Notes: a model not told the origin generated them from the letters alone. A stretch of 42,588 nt of DNA from Burkholderiales bacterium RIFCSPLOWO2_12_FULL_61_40 (GCA_001770935.1 MESI01000087.1:1-42588), one strand, 5' to 3'; positions 27,937 through 36,380 are shown, counted from the stretch's first letter. Numbers and translations are program-made.

Positions 27937-28018
27937 CCACGTCCATCCACATTTTCGGCCATGGACGCGCACGAATAAACCAGGCACACCCAAAAAAGGC
28001 ACAGAATCTATGAAAGCG

Positions 28019-28579
28019 TCAAACCGCCATGATGTCTTGTTCCTTGGCGGCCACAAGACGGTCCACTTCAGCAATATGCCTATCGGTCACTTTTTGAATT
28101 TCAGCCTCTGAACGCTTTTGCTCGTCCTCCGAAGCCAGCTTCTCTTTCACCAGCTTCTTCACAGCTTCATTGGAATCACGCCGCAAATTGCGAACTGCAA
28201 TTTTGGCGCTCTCTCCCTCGCTGCGCACCAACTTGGTCAGCTCACGCCGACGCTCTTCGGTCATGACCGGCATAGGAACCCGGATCAAATCCCCCATGCT
28301 GGATGGATTCAGACCCAAGTCGCTGTCGCGGATGGCTTTTTCAATTTTGGCGCCCATCCCTTTTTCCCATGGCTGCACGCTCACCGTTCTGGAGTCCAGC
28401 AGGGAAAGATTGGCAACCTGGCTCAAAGGAACCATGGACCCGTAGTAATCCACCTGAACGGAATCCAGCAGTGCCGGGTTGGCACGCCCCGTACGGATTT
28501 TCGAGAGATTGTTCTTGAAAGCAGCGATGGACTGGTCCATTTTGCTTTCCAAATTTCTTTTTATTTCATCAATTGCCAT
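28019..28579 (-). CDS. frr: Ribosome recycling factor
   Basis: A 186-residue tRNA-shaped protein that, with EF-G, splits the post-termination ribosome. Length is the family norm (185). The three-helix-bundle core has [23 protein letters not shown] near the N-terminus, and the C-terminal helix contains [25 protein letters not shown] lies 7 nt before the ATG at 28579. pyrH ends 49 bp upstream; downstream comes the unusual spacer lacking uppS. Confidence 0.98.
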   Translation of the reverse strand: MAIDEIKRNLESKMDQSIAAFKNNLSKIRTGRANPALLDSVQVDYYGSMVPLSQVANLSLLDSRTVSVQPWEKGMGAKIEKAIRDSDLGLNPSSMGDLIRVPMPVMTEERRRELTKLVRSEGESAKIAVRNLRRDSNEAVKKLVKEKLASEDEQKRSEAEIQKVTDRHIAEVDRLVAAKEQDIMAV

Positions 28580-28628
28580 TTTTCATCCTCAAATCGCCAA
28601 AACCGATGCACCAAAATCCGAAGACTCT

Positions 28629-29351
28629 TTACACATGCACCAGTGTCCCTTCATCTTCACCCATGACCACACGCTTAAGAGCGCCATGTTTAAAAATGGA
28701 AAACACTTTGATGGGCAGTTTTTGATCGCGACAAAGCGCAAAGGCAGCCGCATCCATGATGCCTAAATTTTGACGCATCGCATCGTCAAATGAAATCGTC
28801 GTATACCGGGTGGCAAGAGGATCTTTTTTGGGATCTGCCGTGTAGACACCATCGACCTTGGTGGCCTTCAGCACGATCTCCGCACCGATCTCCGCACCCC
28901 GCAACGCAGCGGCCGTATCCGTGGTGAAGAATGGATTACCCGTTCCAGCGGCAAAAATGACAACCTTGCCTTCCTCCAGATACTGCAATGCCTTCGGGCG
29001 CACGTACGGCTCCACGACCTGCTCGATACCAATGGCCGACATCACACGGGCGATCAATCCCGCCTTGTTCATGGTGTCGCCCAATGCCAACGCATTCATA
29101 ACCGTCGCCAACATGCCCATGTAATCGGCGGTGGCACGGTCCATTCCAACGGAACCGCCGGCCACGCCCCTGAAGATATTGCCGCCGCCAATGACCACTG
29201 CCACCTCCACACCCAATCGCGTCACCTCAGCAACCTCATCAACCATGCGAACGATGGTGTCCCGGTTGATACCGAAGTGATCGTCACCCATCAAGGCTTC
29301 GCCCGAAAGCTTCAGCAGTATTCGCTTGTATGCCGGACGCTCTTGGTTCAT
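28629..29351 (-). CDS. pyrH: Uridylate kinase
   Basis: A 240-residue hexameric kinase of the amino-acid-kinase fold that phosphorylates UMP to UDP, feeding all pyrimidine nucleotides. Family blocks: [16 protein letters not shown] at the N-terminus, [52 protein letters not shown] and [18 protein letters not shown]. The start is ATG 29351, with AAGAG about 6-9 nt upstream; an in-frame ATG at 29372 has no ribosome site. Product length then matches the E. coli enzyme (241). It lies in the conserved tsf-pyrH-frr order. Confidence 0.98.
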   Translation of the reverse strand: MNQERPAYKRILLKLSGEALMGDDHFGINRDTIVRMVDEVAEVTRLGVEVAVVIGGGNIFRGVAGGSVGMDRATADYMGMLATVMNALALGDTMNKAGLIARVMSAIGIEQVVEPYVRPKALQYLEEGKVVIFAAGTGNPFFTTDTAAALRGAEIGAEIVLKATKVDGVYTADPKKDPLATRYTTISFDDAMRQNLGIMDAAAFALCRDQKLPIKVFSIFKHGALKRVVMGEDEGTLVHV

Positions 29352-29406
29352 GGGTGACTCTTTCAGTTGCATAGGAATGGGCTCAATACTTCAAACAAAT
29401 TGCAAA

Positions 29407-30330
29407 TCAAGCGGCCTGCTTCGCAGCAGCGATTTGGGCTGCCACTTCACCAGCAAAATCATCGACCTTCTTCTCAATGCCTTCGCCAACCACATACAAG
29501 GTAAAGCCTTTGACGGTCGTTCCTACGGACTTGAGCATTTGCTCCACAGTCTGCTTGTCATTCTTGACAAAAGTCTGGTTGAACAAAGAGACCTCTTTCA
29601 GGTATTTTTGAACACCACCGTCAATGCGCTTTGCCACAATTTCAGGCGACTGAACTGGCTTGCCAGCAGCAGTGGCCACAGCAGCATCTTCAGCAGCCTT
29701 GGCAGCAGCCACGGAACGCTCACGTTCCACCAACTCTGCAGGAACTTGGTCGCTCGACAGGGAAACGGGCTTCATGGCCGCCACATGCATGGCCACATCC
29801 TTGGCAGCCACATCATCACCTTCAAATTCCACAACCACACCAATACGGGTACCGTGCAGGTAAGAAGCCAGCTTGGCACCGGAAGCGAAGCGCTTGAAAC
29901 GACGGAAAGTCATGTTTTCGCCGATTTTCCCAATCAACCCTTTGCGAACATCTTCCAATGTGGGACCAAAGCCATCTTGAGAATACGCAAGTGCGCCCAA
30001 TGCAGCCACGTCGGCCGGATCGTTCTTGGCAATCAAGGAGGCAGCTGCATTGGCCAAGGCCAAAAAGCTGTCATTTTTGGTGACAAAATCGGTTTCGCAA
30101 TTGACTTCAATCAGGGAACCAACCGTGCCTTCGATGCAGCTTGCCACGACACCTTCAGCCGTGATACGCGCAGCAGCCTTGCCCGCCTTGCTTCCCAATT
30201 TCACACGCAGCAACTCTTCCGCCTTGGCCATATCGCCTTCAGCTTCGGTCAGTGCTCTCTTGCATTCCATCATCGGTGCGTCGGTTTTTCCACGCAGTTC
30301 AGCAACCATGCTCGCGGTAATTGCAGCCAT
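29407..30330 (-). CDS. tsf: Elongation factor Ts
   Basis: A 307-residue nucleotide-exchange factor for EF-Tu. The N-terminal UBA-like domain has [25 protein letters not shown]. The core contains the TDFV motif ([12 protein letters not shown]) that inserts into EF-Tu. Further blocks are VVVEFEGDD and the C-terminal [28 protein letters not shown] lies about 6 nt before the ATG at 30330. It is separated from rpsB by 84 bp containing an intrinsic terminator, so its level is probably set partly by readthrough. Confidence 0.98.
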   Translation of the reverse strand: MAAITASMVAELRGKTDAPMMECKRALTEAEGDMAKAEELLRVKLGSKAGKAAARITAEGVVASCIEGTVGSLIEVNCETDFVTKNDSFLALANAAASLIAKNDPADVAALGALAYSQDGFGPTLEDVRKGLIGKIGENMTFRRFKRFASGAKLASYLHGTRIGVVVEFEGDDVAAKDVAMHVAAMKPVSLSSDQVPAELVERERSVAAAKAAEDAAVATAAGKPVQSPEIVAKRIDGGVQKYLKEVSLFNQTFVKNDKQTVEQMLKSVGTTVKGFTLYVVGEGIEKKVDDFAGEVAAQIAAAKQAA

Positions 30331-30369
30331 CTCGATTCTCCGTAATCAGTTCAAATTTAATAAAAGTTT

Positions 30370-30394
30370 AAAAAAAAGGGGCTACCAAGCCCCC
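30370..30394 (-). terminator. Intrinsic terminator/attenuator between rpsB and tsf
   Basis: On the minus strand GGGGCT/AGCCCC (plus positions 30378-30383 and 30388-30393) closes a 4-nt loop and is followed by eight T residues (30377-30370). It is a textbook intrinsic terminator 20-45 bp past the rpsB stop. An attenuating terminator between rpsB and tsf is also known in E. coli. Confidence 0.88.
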
Positions 30395-30414
30395 TTTTCC
30401 GGGCAAACAAAGCT

Positions 30415-31167
30415 TTATGCAGAAGCTTCGCTCACTTCAACAAACTCGTCTTCGCTCTCAGCCACAACCGCCTTGACCACATCGTCAACGGCATTGGCAC
30501 GGCCTTCCAGGATGGCGTCTGCAATGCCACGGGCGTACAAAGTCACCGCCTTGGACGAATCGTCGTTGCCGGGAATCACGTAATCGATACCTTCGGGAGA
30601 ATGGTTGGAATCCACCACACCGATCAAGGGAATGCCCAGTTTGCGGGCTTCTGCGATGGCGATCTTGTGGTAACCGACGTCAATCACAAAAATGGCGTCA
30701 GGCAAAGTCGTCATATCCTGGATGCCGCCAATGTCTTTTTCCAGCTTGGCGAGTTCACGAGCAAACATCAGTTGCTCTTTCTTGCTCATGGAGTCCAAAC
30801 CAGCTTCTTGCTGGATCTTCATGTCTTTCAGGCGCTTGATGGAGGTCTTGACCGTCTTGAAATTGGTCAACATACCGCCCAACCAGCGCTGGTCCACATA
30901 GGACACGCCAGCGCGCTGCGCTTCTTCCGCCACGGTCTCGCGGGCTTGGCGCTTGGTACCCACCATCAGGATGTTTCCGCGCTTGGCCGACAGTTGGCGA
31001 ACAAACTTGGCCGCTTCCTGGAACATCGGAAGCGATTTTTCCAGATTGATAATGTGAATCTTGTTGCGATGGCCGAAAATAAACGGGGCCATCTTGGGGT
31101 TCCAGAAGCGGGTTTGGTGTCCGAAGTGAACGCCGGCTTCCAGCATTTCGCGCATTGTTACTGCCAT
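30415..31167 (-). CDS. rpsB: 30S ribosomal protein S2
   Basis: A 250-residue small-subunit protein. Family markers: [22 protein letters not shown] at the start (split here as [14 protein letters not shown] and [11 protein letters not shown]), [68 protein letters not shown] and [20 protein letters not shown]. The C-terminus is acidic, as is common. GGAG lies 6 nt before the ATG at 31167. It heads the long minus-strand cluster, and its promoter about 150 bp upstream and a structured leader lie between it and the divergent miaA. Confidence 0.98.
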   Translation of the reverse strand: MAVTMREMLEAGVHFGHQTRFWNPKMAPFIFGHRNKIHIINLEKSLPMFQEAAKFVRQLSAKRGNILMVGTKRQARETVAEEAQRAGVSYVDQRWLGGMLTNFKTVKTSIKRLKDMKIQQEAGLDSMSKKEQLMFARELAKLEKDIGGIQDMTTLPDAIFVIDVGYHKIAIAEARKLGIPLIGVVDSNHSPEGIDYVIPGNDDSSKAVTLYARGIADAILEGRANAVDDVVKAVVAESEDEFVEVSEASA

Positions 31168-31209
31168 AAATTACTCCAAAGGTTGGGTCTAAAATTCAGT
31201 CCGCTTTTT

Positions 31210-31243
31210 GTCGGCCGAGAACAAAAAAATTTCTCTACCGGAC
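31210..31243 (-). promoter_or_regulatory. Hairpin in the rpsB leader RNA
   Basis: On the minus strand the arms GTC-C-GG-TA-GAGAA and TTCTC-GG-CC-GAC pair with a small internal loop and bulge around an 8-nt U-rich loop. The hairpin sits about 43 nt before the rpsB ATG. In E. coli S2 represses its own mRNA through the 5' leader, so this is a candidate S2-binding element; the link is inferred, not shown. Confidence 0.4.
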
Positions 31244-31312
31244 AACACCTTGACGGGACTGGTTTGCGATTGAATTGCAGGCGATCATTGGTGCCACCAG
31301 CAAAACCCAAGG

Positions 31313-31340
31313 AGTGTAGCACGAATCGCTGGGCAGTCCA
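31313..31340 (-). promoter_or_regulatory. Promoter of rpsB-tsf
   Basis: On the minus strand TGGACT (31340-31335), 16 bp, TACACT (31318-31313). The -10 matches 4/6 and the -35 matches 4/6. The predicted start near 31306 gives a leader of about 140 nt before rpsB. Confidence 0.5.
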
Positions 31341-31387
31341 TGCCAGCACCATTGGTAAAACGCCACCTCTACGCGCCTCGTTCAACC

Positions 31388-31425
31388 GGTTCTACACTCC
31401 CCATCCTGTGCACATTGGTTCTACA
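31388..31425 (+). repeat. Direct repeat GGTTCTACA before miaA
   Basis: Two exact 9-bp copies (31388-31396 and 31417-31425), 29 bp apart, the second ending 2 bp before the miaA ATG. The first copy overlaps a TACACT box (31393-31398) that could be the miaA -10, although no good -35 precedes it. Confidence 0.4.
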
Positions 31426-31427
31426 AC

Positions 31428-32411
31428 ATGGCGTTTTCCCCTTCCGTGAAATATCTGGCCCTTGCCGGCCCCACCGCAGCAGGCAAAACGGCTGCGGCCA
31501 TGGCCATTGCACGGGAGCACCCGGTGGAGATCATCAGCGTGGACTCGGCACTGGTGTACCGCGGCATGGACATTGGCACCGCCAAACCCAGCGCGCTGGA
31601 AATGGCGGAAGTACCTCACCACCTCATCAATATCCGAGATCCATTGCACCCCTATAGCGCAGCGGAGTTCGTGAAAGACGCGCAGTTGCTCATCGCGGAC
31701 ATCACAGCGCGCGGCAAATTGCCTCTGCTGGTGGGCGGCACCATGCTGTATTTCAAGGCGCTGACCGAGGGACTCGACCCCATGCCCGCCGCCAACGCCG
31801 AAGTGCGGGCAGCACTGGAACTGGAAGCACAAGCCCAAGGCTGGCCTGCCATGCACGCCGCGCTGGCGGTGGTGGACCCGGTCACCGCAGCCCGCCTGGC
31901 ACCGGCGGATAGCCAGCGCATCCAGCGTGCACTGGAGGTCTACCGTCTGTCGGGATTGCCCTTGTCACACTTTCACGCCGCCAAAAATGCTATCAAAACA
32001 GAAGCTGCTCACGCAGATTCCACGGGGGCTGGAGCCCTAATATCCTTGGAACCCGAGCAACGCAGCTGGTTGCACGAGCGGATTGCCCAGCGCTTTGACG
32101 CCATGTTGGCCCAGGGGTTTTTGGACGAAGTGCATGTCCTGCGTGCGCGAGGTGACCTGAACCCCGACCTGCCCTCCATGCGCTGTGTGGGCTACCGCCA
32201 GGCCTGGGAGGCGATGGATGGCGTGTTTTCCATGACCGAGTTGCGCGACCGGGGCATCTTTGCCACCCGCCAGTTGGCCAAGCGCCAGATGACATGGCTG
32301 CGCTCCATGCCGCACCGCCATGTGGTGGCCTGTGATCACCCCGACGCACTGGCCCAGGTTTTGCGGCATGTGCATGAAACCCTCAACACCGCCCCTCAAC
32401 ACCACCGTTAA
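31428..32411 (+). CDS. miaA: tRNA dimethylallyltransferase
   Basis: A 327-residue enzyme that adds an isopentenyl group to A37 of tRNAs reading UNN codons. The P-loop-like [13 protein letters not shown] lies at 10-22, with [34 protein letters not shown] and [14 protein letters not shown] following. Repeat copy d (31989-32038) is in frame and encodes [17 protein letters not shown], a probable loop insertion before [17 protein letters not shown]. There is no Shine-Dalgarno at ATG 31428. Its TAA abuts the thiQ stop with no spacer. The dimethylallyl donor comes from the MEP pathway served by dxr in the same window. Confidence 0.97.
   Translation: MAFSPSVKYLALAGPTAAGKTAAAMAIAREHPVEIISVDSALVYRGMDIGTAKPSALEMAEVPHHLINIRDPLHPYSAAEFVKDAQLLIADITARGKLPLLVGGTMLYFKALTEGLDPMPAANAEVRAALELEAQAQGWPAMHAALAVVDPVTAARLAPADSQRIQRALEVYRLSGLPLSHFHAAKNAIKTEAAHADSTGAGALISLEPEQRSWLHERIAQRFDAMLAQGFLDEVHVLRARGDLNPDLPSMRCVGYRQAWEAMDGVFSMTELRDRGIFATRQLAKRQMTWLRSMPHRHVVACDHPDALAQVLRHVHETLNTAPQHHR
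31989..32038 (+). repeat. Dispersed ~50-bp repeat, copy d (inside miaA)
   Basis: The order is GCTATCAAAACAG, AAGCTGCTCACGCA, about 8 bp, CGGGGGCTGGAGCCCTA. It matches copies a, b, c and e. Here the gene is on the repeat's own strand, so it is read in the opposite direction from a-c and encodes a different peptide ([15 protein letters not shown]). Confidence 0.75.
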
Positions 32412-33071
32412 TTACCAAAGAGTTTGCAAGGCGCCATCACACAGGCGCACGCCACGTGAGGCCATGGCGCGCGCCTCCGCCTCGTCATGGGTGACCAGCA
32501 GCGCAGCCATCCCGGCCGAGGCAATGCGCTGTCGGAATTCATCACGCAACTGCAACCGAAGCTCGGCATCCAGCGCAGAAAAGGGCTCGTCCAGCAGCAG
32601 TACACGCGGCTGTGTGATCAGGGCACGGGCCAGCGCCACGCGCTGCTGCTCGCCCCCGGACAACTGCCACACTTTGGACCGTGCAAACGCCGCCATGCCA
32701 AAGCGCTGCAGCATCGCACGGGCCTGCTCTCGCGCTGCACTCTTGCGCTGGCCCTGTTCCACCAACCCAAAAGCCACGTTGTCTTGCACATTGAGGTGCG
32801 GGAACAAGGCAAAATCCTGAAACATCAGGGCAAAGCCACGCCGCTCGGGCGCCAGGGTGGTGATGTCCTGGCCGTTGAACCGCACTCGCCCGGCGTCCAG
32901 CGGCTCCAGGCCCGCCACGATCTTGAGCAAAGTGCTTTTGCCGCTGCCGGAGGGTCCCAGAATCGCCACGGTTTCGCCCGGATGCACACTCAGACTCAGA
33001 TCACGCAACAAAACCCGTGTCTCACCCTGGCGCGGTTGCCAGCTTTTGAAAATCGACTGCAATTCAAGCAT
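32412..33071 (-). CDS. thiQ: Thiamine ABC transporter ATP-binding protein
   Basis: A 219-residue ABC ATPase. Walker A GPSGSGKST, Q-loop LMFQDFALFPHLNV, signature LSGGEQQRVALARAL, Walker B VLLLDEPFSALDAE and the H-loop VTHDEAEA are all present. Short length and position after a fused two-domain permease match ThiQ, which powers uptake of thiamine and its phosphates. Its start overlaps thiP by 8 bp, and the whole operon lies under a TPP riboswitch, which supports the substrate. Its TAA abuts the miaA stop. Confidence 0.93.
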   Translation of the reverse strand: MLELQSIFKSWQPRQGETRVLLRDLSLSVHPGETVAILGPSGSGKSTLLKIVAGLEPLDAGRVRFNGQDITTLAPERRGFALMFQDFALFPHLNVQDNVAFGLVEQGQRKSAAREQARAMLQRFGMAAFARSKVWQLSGGEQQRVALARALITQPRVLLLDEPFSALDAELRLQLRDEFRQRIASAGMAALLVTHDEAEARAMASRGVRLCDGALQTLW

Positions 33072-34653
33072 GGGGGTGTTCCTCGGGCGCAGGCCACTCG
33101 ATCAAAACAAAGGCCAGCAACGCCAAGGCCATGAGCACACAGGCCAACACCAGCGCGGCATCCATGTTGGCGGCGCCAGGGCGCCCCAGGTGTTCATAGA
33201 TGAGGGTGGTGAGCGTGGCCCACTCGGGGCGTGACAAAAACAGGGTGACGGCAAACTCCCCCACAGCCGTGGCCGCGGCAAAGGCCATGCCCCGGCGCAG
33301 CGCGGGCGCCATCAAGGGCAAGGTGACACGCCAGAAGCCACGCCACGGTGTGGCGCCCAGCGAGCGGGCCGCCGCCAGATAGCTGGCCGGCATGCTGTCC
33401 AGACCAGATGCCAGCGATTTGGCTACAAAGGGGTAGGCCAAGAGTGCATAGGCCGCCACCAGCAGCCAGAAGCTGCCCGTCCAGGTGGGGTACAAGAGCA
33501 GCAGGCCAAAGGCCACCATCACCGGCGACACCACAAAGGGCAAAAACACCAGGGTGCGCAGCAGCAAGGAGCGGCGTGCCGCCAAGGCATGGGCCAGACC
33601 CAGTGCGGTGGCCAACAGAAGCGCCAGAGCGGAAAAGCGGGTGGTATTCCACAGGGCTTGCAAGGTGTCGTCCTGCAGCAGAACCTGCCATGCCTTTGCT
33701 CCTGAAAAGATAGCTTGCCACGCAATCGCCACGAGGGGGGCAGCACAAAACAAAGCCAAAATCGCCATACTTCCCAGCACTGCCGCCCATTGCCCTACAC
33801 CTTGAGGGGATCGGCGTGCCACCCGGTCGGCACGCACCGGCGTGGCCAGCCTCTGCTCGATGGCGGCGTAGGCCAGGGCCACCAGGGCGGTCAGCAACAG
33901 CATCCAGAACGCCAGCACCCCCGCTTGTGCCAACTGCAACTCGTGCGCCACCAGCGTGTAAATCTCAACCTCGGCGGTGGCGTATTTCTGGCCGCCCAGT
34001 ACCAGCGCCAGGCCAAAGCCGGAAAAACAGTACAGAAATACCAGGCACAGCGCCGACATCAGCCACGGGGCGATAGCGGGCCATTCCACCCGCCAAAACG
34101 CACGCCAGGGGGTGGCGCCCAAGGTACGCGCTGCGGCCACACGCGCCGCACTCACCTGGCCCAGCGCGTCGGTGGCGGCGCGCACCAACACACACAGATT
34201 GAAGAACAAATTGCCGTACAGCAGCAGCCAGGGCGTGCCCTGCAGGTCAGGTCCACCCCATTGCACCAGCAGCCCGTGCGGCCCCATCAGGGCCAGCACC
34301 CCCATGGCCGCCACCAGTGTGGGCACGACAAAGGGCAGCATCAGGCCGCGCAAAATCAGAGTGCGACCCGCAAAGTCAAACCGCGCCAGCACCCACGCCA
34401 CCGGTAAGCCCAACACGAAGGCCGCCACGCAAGTTGCAGCCGCCTGCAAAAAAGACCAGGCCATGCGCCAGCGCAAATAGGGGTCCTGCCACGGCGCCCA
34501 GACGGCATCCCAAACACCCTGCCCTTCTGGTGCGCCCACCCATCCCTGTGCCACCAGACGCACCGCAGGCGCCACCAGCACCACCAGCAGAAAAGCCAGC
34601 GGCAAGAACGCCAGGGCATAGGGTGCCACGGCGGAGCGCACGCGCGCCAGCAT
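33064..34653 (-). CDS. thiP: Thiamine ABC transporter permease
   Basis: A 529-residue inner-membrane protein with about twelve helices in two homologous halves, each with an EAA loop: AARTLGATPWRAFWRVEWP in the first and AARSLGATPWRGFWRVTLP in the second. This duplicated form is typical of ThiP and of iron permeases of the same class. The substrate call rests on the upstream TPP riboswitch and the thiB-like gene. The start is uncertain: ATG 34653 is used, with GTG 34656 and TTG 34665 as alternatives and no clear Shine-Dalgarno at any. Diverged repeat copy h (33696-33743) is in frame and encodes APLVAIAWQAIFSGA. Confidence 0.92.
   Translation of the reverse strand: MLARVRSAVAPYALAFLPLAFLLVVLVAPAVRLVAQGWVGAPEGQGVWDAVWAPWQDPYLRWRMAWSFLQAAATCVAAFVLGLPVAWVLARFDFAGRTLILRGLMLPFVVPTLVAAMGVLALMGPHGLLVQWGGPDLQGTPWLLLYGNLFFNLCVLVRAATDALGQVSAARVAAARTLGATPWRAFWRVEWPAIAPWLMSALCLVFLYCFSGFGLALVLGGQKYATAEVEIYTLVAHELQLAQAGVLAFWMLLLTALVALAYAAIEQRLATPVRADRVARRSPQGVGQWAAVLGSMAILALFCAAPLVAIAWQAIFSGAKAWQVLLQDDTLQALWNTTRFSALALLLATALGLAHALAARRSLLLRTLVFLPFVVSPVMVAFGLLLLYPTWTGSFWLLVAAYALLAYPFVAKSLASGLDSMPASYLAAARSLGATPWRGFWRVTLPLMAPALRRGMAFAAATAVGEFAVTLFLSRPEWATLTTLIYEHLGRPGAANMDAALVLACVLMALALLAFVLIEWPAPEEHPHA
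33696..33743 (+). repeat. Dispersed ~50-bp repeat, copy h (diverged, inside thiP)
   Basis: The order is CTCCTGAAAA, GATAGCTTGCCACGCA, about 8 bp, GAGGGGGGCAGC. Element order and spacing match copies a-e, but with more changes. On the coding strand it reads PLVAIAWQAIFSG, the same frame as copies a-c. Confidence 0.5.
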
Positions 34654-34672
34654 CACGCCCAGCAAACGGGCT

Positions 34673-35707
34673 TTATTTCAATACCACCTTGGTCCAGCGG
34701 GCCAGCCAGGCTGCGCCTTTGTCCGCCAGGTCTTTGTCGTTGGGGTTGTCAAAGGCAGCAGGTTCGGGAGCGAACTTCATCACCTCGGCGCGGGCCACGC
34801 CCTTTTCCGCCGGGAACATCCACATTTCCGTTTGCATTTGCTGCTGCACCGGAGCCGAGCGCATGAATTCGATGAATTTTTCGGCTGCCGCGCGCTCTTT
34901 GCCGCCCTTGACCAAGGCCACACCTTCAACCTGGCGGAACACACCACCGGGCAAAGACAGGCTGGCGGTGGGCGGCTCGGTGAGTTTTTCCTTGCTGTAG
35001 AACAGTTCGGCCGCCGGGCTGGTGGCATAGCTGACCACCAGCGGGTGCTTGCCGCCATTGCGGCTGAACTCGGTGTAATAGGCTTCGCTCCAGCCCTTGG
35101 CCACTTTCACGCCGTTGGTACGCATGCGTGCCCACCAGTCAAACGCTTTCTCTTCGCCCATGGAGCCCACGGTGGCCAACATAAAGGCGTAACCCGGGCT
35201 GGACGTTGCTGGGTTTTGCACCACCAGGAGCTTGGCATAGGCGGGCTGGGCCAGATCTTCCAGGGTCTTGGGCAGCGCCAGGCCGCTTTTGCCAAACCAG
35301 GCCTTGTCGTAGTTGACCGTGACGTAACCGTAGTCCACCGGAACCAGGCCCGAAGGCAAGGGCGCAGCGGCAGCGCGGGTGGCCGCAGGGCCGGTATACA
35401 CCTCCAGTACATCGGCGGCCAGGGCCTTGGGCGCCAGCGCATTGTCGATGCCGTACACCACATCGCCAATCGGATTGGCGCGGGTCAGGATGAGTTTATT
35501 GAGCATTTCACCGGCGTCGCCCGCCTTGATGATGCGCAAAGTAATGCCGTTATCTGCCTCGAATTGCTTCAGCAAGGGCTTGGGGACTGCGAATGAGCTG
35601 TGCGTCAGCACCCGCAGTTCCGTGGCGGCGTTGGCCGTGGAGACGGTGGAAGCCACCAAAAAACTGGCGCACGCAGTGCCCAGTAAAGAAAAAATCCCGT
35701 GTTTCAT
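34673..35707 (-). CDS. thiB: Thiamine ABC transporter periplasmic binding protein
   Basis: A 344-residue periplasmic protein. The signal peptide covers about residues 1-27 (SFLVASTVSTANAA). The mature part begins ATELRVLTHSSFAVPKPLLKQF and contains IGDVVYGIDNALAP, PVDYGYVTVNYD and LVVQNPATSSPGYAFML, all typical of the ThiB/TbpA family, which captures thiamine and its phosphates for ThiPQ. It is the first gene of thiBPQ. The ATG at 35707 is preceded by GAAAGAGAG and lies about 80 nt downstream of the TPP aptamer. A short hairpin (ATGCG/CGCAT, 35724-35745) stands just before the ribosome site. Confidence 0.95.
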   Translation of the reverse strand: MKHGIFSLLGTACASFLVASTVSTANAATELRVLTHSSFAVPKPLLKQFEADNGITLRIIKAGDAGEMLNKLILTRANPIGDVVYGIDNALAPKALAADVLEVYTGPAATRAAAAPLPSGLVPVDYGYVTVNYDKAWFGKSGLALPKTLEDLAQPAYAKLLVVQNPATSSPGYAFMLATVGSMGEEKAFDWWARMRTNGVKVAKGWSEAYYTEFSRNGGKHPLVVSYATSPAAELFYSKEKLTEPPTASLSLPGGVFRQVEGVALVKGGKERAAAEKFIEFMRSAPVQQQMQTEMWMFPAEKGVARAEVMKFAPEPAAFDNPNDKDLADKGAAWLARWTKVVLK

Positions 35708-35786
35708 GCAATGCTCTCTTTCAATGCGCCAAGGACAGGACGCATGAAAATCAGAACCGCATAAGCACAGGAACTAAATTCATCAC

Positions 35787-35862
35787 ACTTCCTACGCTGG
35801 CATAACCCAGATCAGGTTCATGGGGTATCTCTCAGTCCGCCGCTTGGCGGGCACCCCCGGTG
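35787..35862 (-). promoter_or_regulatory. TPP (THI-box) riboswitch controlling thiBPQ
   Basis: The minus strand carries the conserved THI elements in order: GGGGTGCCCGCC, a variable stem (CCGCCAAGCGG), ACTGAGAGATACCCC, TGAACCTGATCTGG, TTATGCCAGCGTAGGAAG. This is the thiamine-pyrophosphate aptamer, and it shuts off uptake genes when TPP is plentiful. No T-tracted terminator follows, so control is probably at translation: the hairpin at 35724-35745 lies close to the thiB ribosome site. The aptamer overlaps the 3' end of the upstream DUF2917 frame, whose stop is the UGA of the conserved UGAACCUGAUC. Confidence 0.95.
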
Positions 35863-36330
35863 AAAGCAGGATTGTAGGCGTGGAAGGGGCAGACCACTGC
35901 GGGTGGCAATCTGTGCCGCGTGCCCCGCAGTCAGAAGCTCTGCCAATCTGCCCCACCCCACCCAAAGACGCGCCAGAGCACGCCCCGCTGCAGGGACACG
36001 AGGCTCCCATACCAGGCTGATGCAATCAGCCCCCGAGGCCGGCCAAGACTCCAGCACCAGGCGTTGACCCGCGCGCAGCTCCAGGTCATGCCCAGGCTCG
36101 ACAAAATGGTCCCCCGCGTCGGCCACCGGGCTGCCGTGCGACACATCCAAAGTCACCCATGCACGACCCGATGTCACCCGCAAAACCCCTGCACCCCGAG
36201 GCCGCAAGGACAGGGCACAGCCTCTGGCCAACTGCCAGGGCGTGTTGCCGTCCGTGGCGACGGCCTTGGTGATGGTGTGTCCACGCGGTAAAGGTTGCGA
36301 ATTTACCTGCGCTTGTTTGACAAAACTCAT
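35818..36330 (-). CDS. DUF2917 domain protein, C-terminus running into the TPP riboswitch
   Basis: A 170-residue protein. Residues about 30-95 (PWQLARGCALSLRPRGAGVLRV, then GRAWVTLDVSHG and DHFVEPGHDLELRAGQRLVLESW) form a DUF2917 domain, a cupin-like beta fold of unknown function common in Burkholderiales. The start is ATG 36330 (product MSFVKQAQVNSQPL); starts at 36363 and 36414 are possible. It is divergent from a LysR regulator that probably controls it. The last 14 residues are encoded by the TPP aptamer and the stop is the aptamer's conserved UGA, so the native end may have been lost or the overlap may be real. Confidence 0.75.
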   Translation of the reverse strand: MSFVKQAQVNSQPLPRGHTITKAVATDGNTPWQLARGCALSLRPRGAGVLRVTSGRAWVTLDVSHGSPVADAGDHFVEPGHDLELRAGQRLVLESWPASGADCISLVWEPRVPAAGRALARLWVGWGRLAELLTAGHAAQIATRSGLPLPRLQSCFHRGCPPSGGLRDTP

Positions 36331-36380
36331 TGCATACCCCAGTTCGTTAATCGGCAAGCGCATGATTGCCCAGGAATGCC

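Larger units (their letters stand above)
27776..28018. other. 243-bp spacer between frr and cdsA in place of uppS
   Basis: In betaproteobacteria the order is normally frr-uppS-cdsA-dxr, and uppS (about 240 codons) would start here. None of the three minus-strand frames shows UppS motifs such as the DGNGRWA or LRTGGE blocks, and all contain stops. The spacer holds a near-perfect hairpin (27911-27936) and a weak promoter-like pair (27854-27882). Confidence 0.7.

Noticed and set aside
29656..29720. Ala-coding GCAGCA-rich tract as a microsatellite
   Set aside because: It encodes the Ala-rich helix of EF-Ts ([18 protein letters not shown]) and is interrupted throughout.
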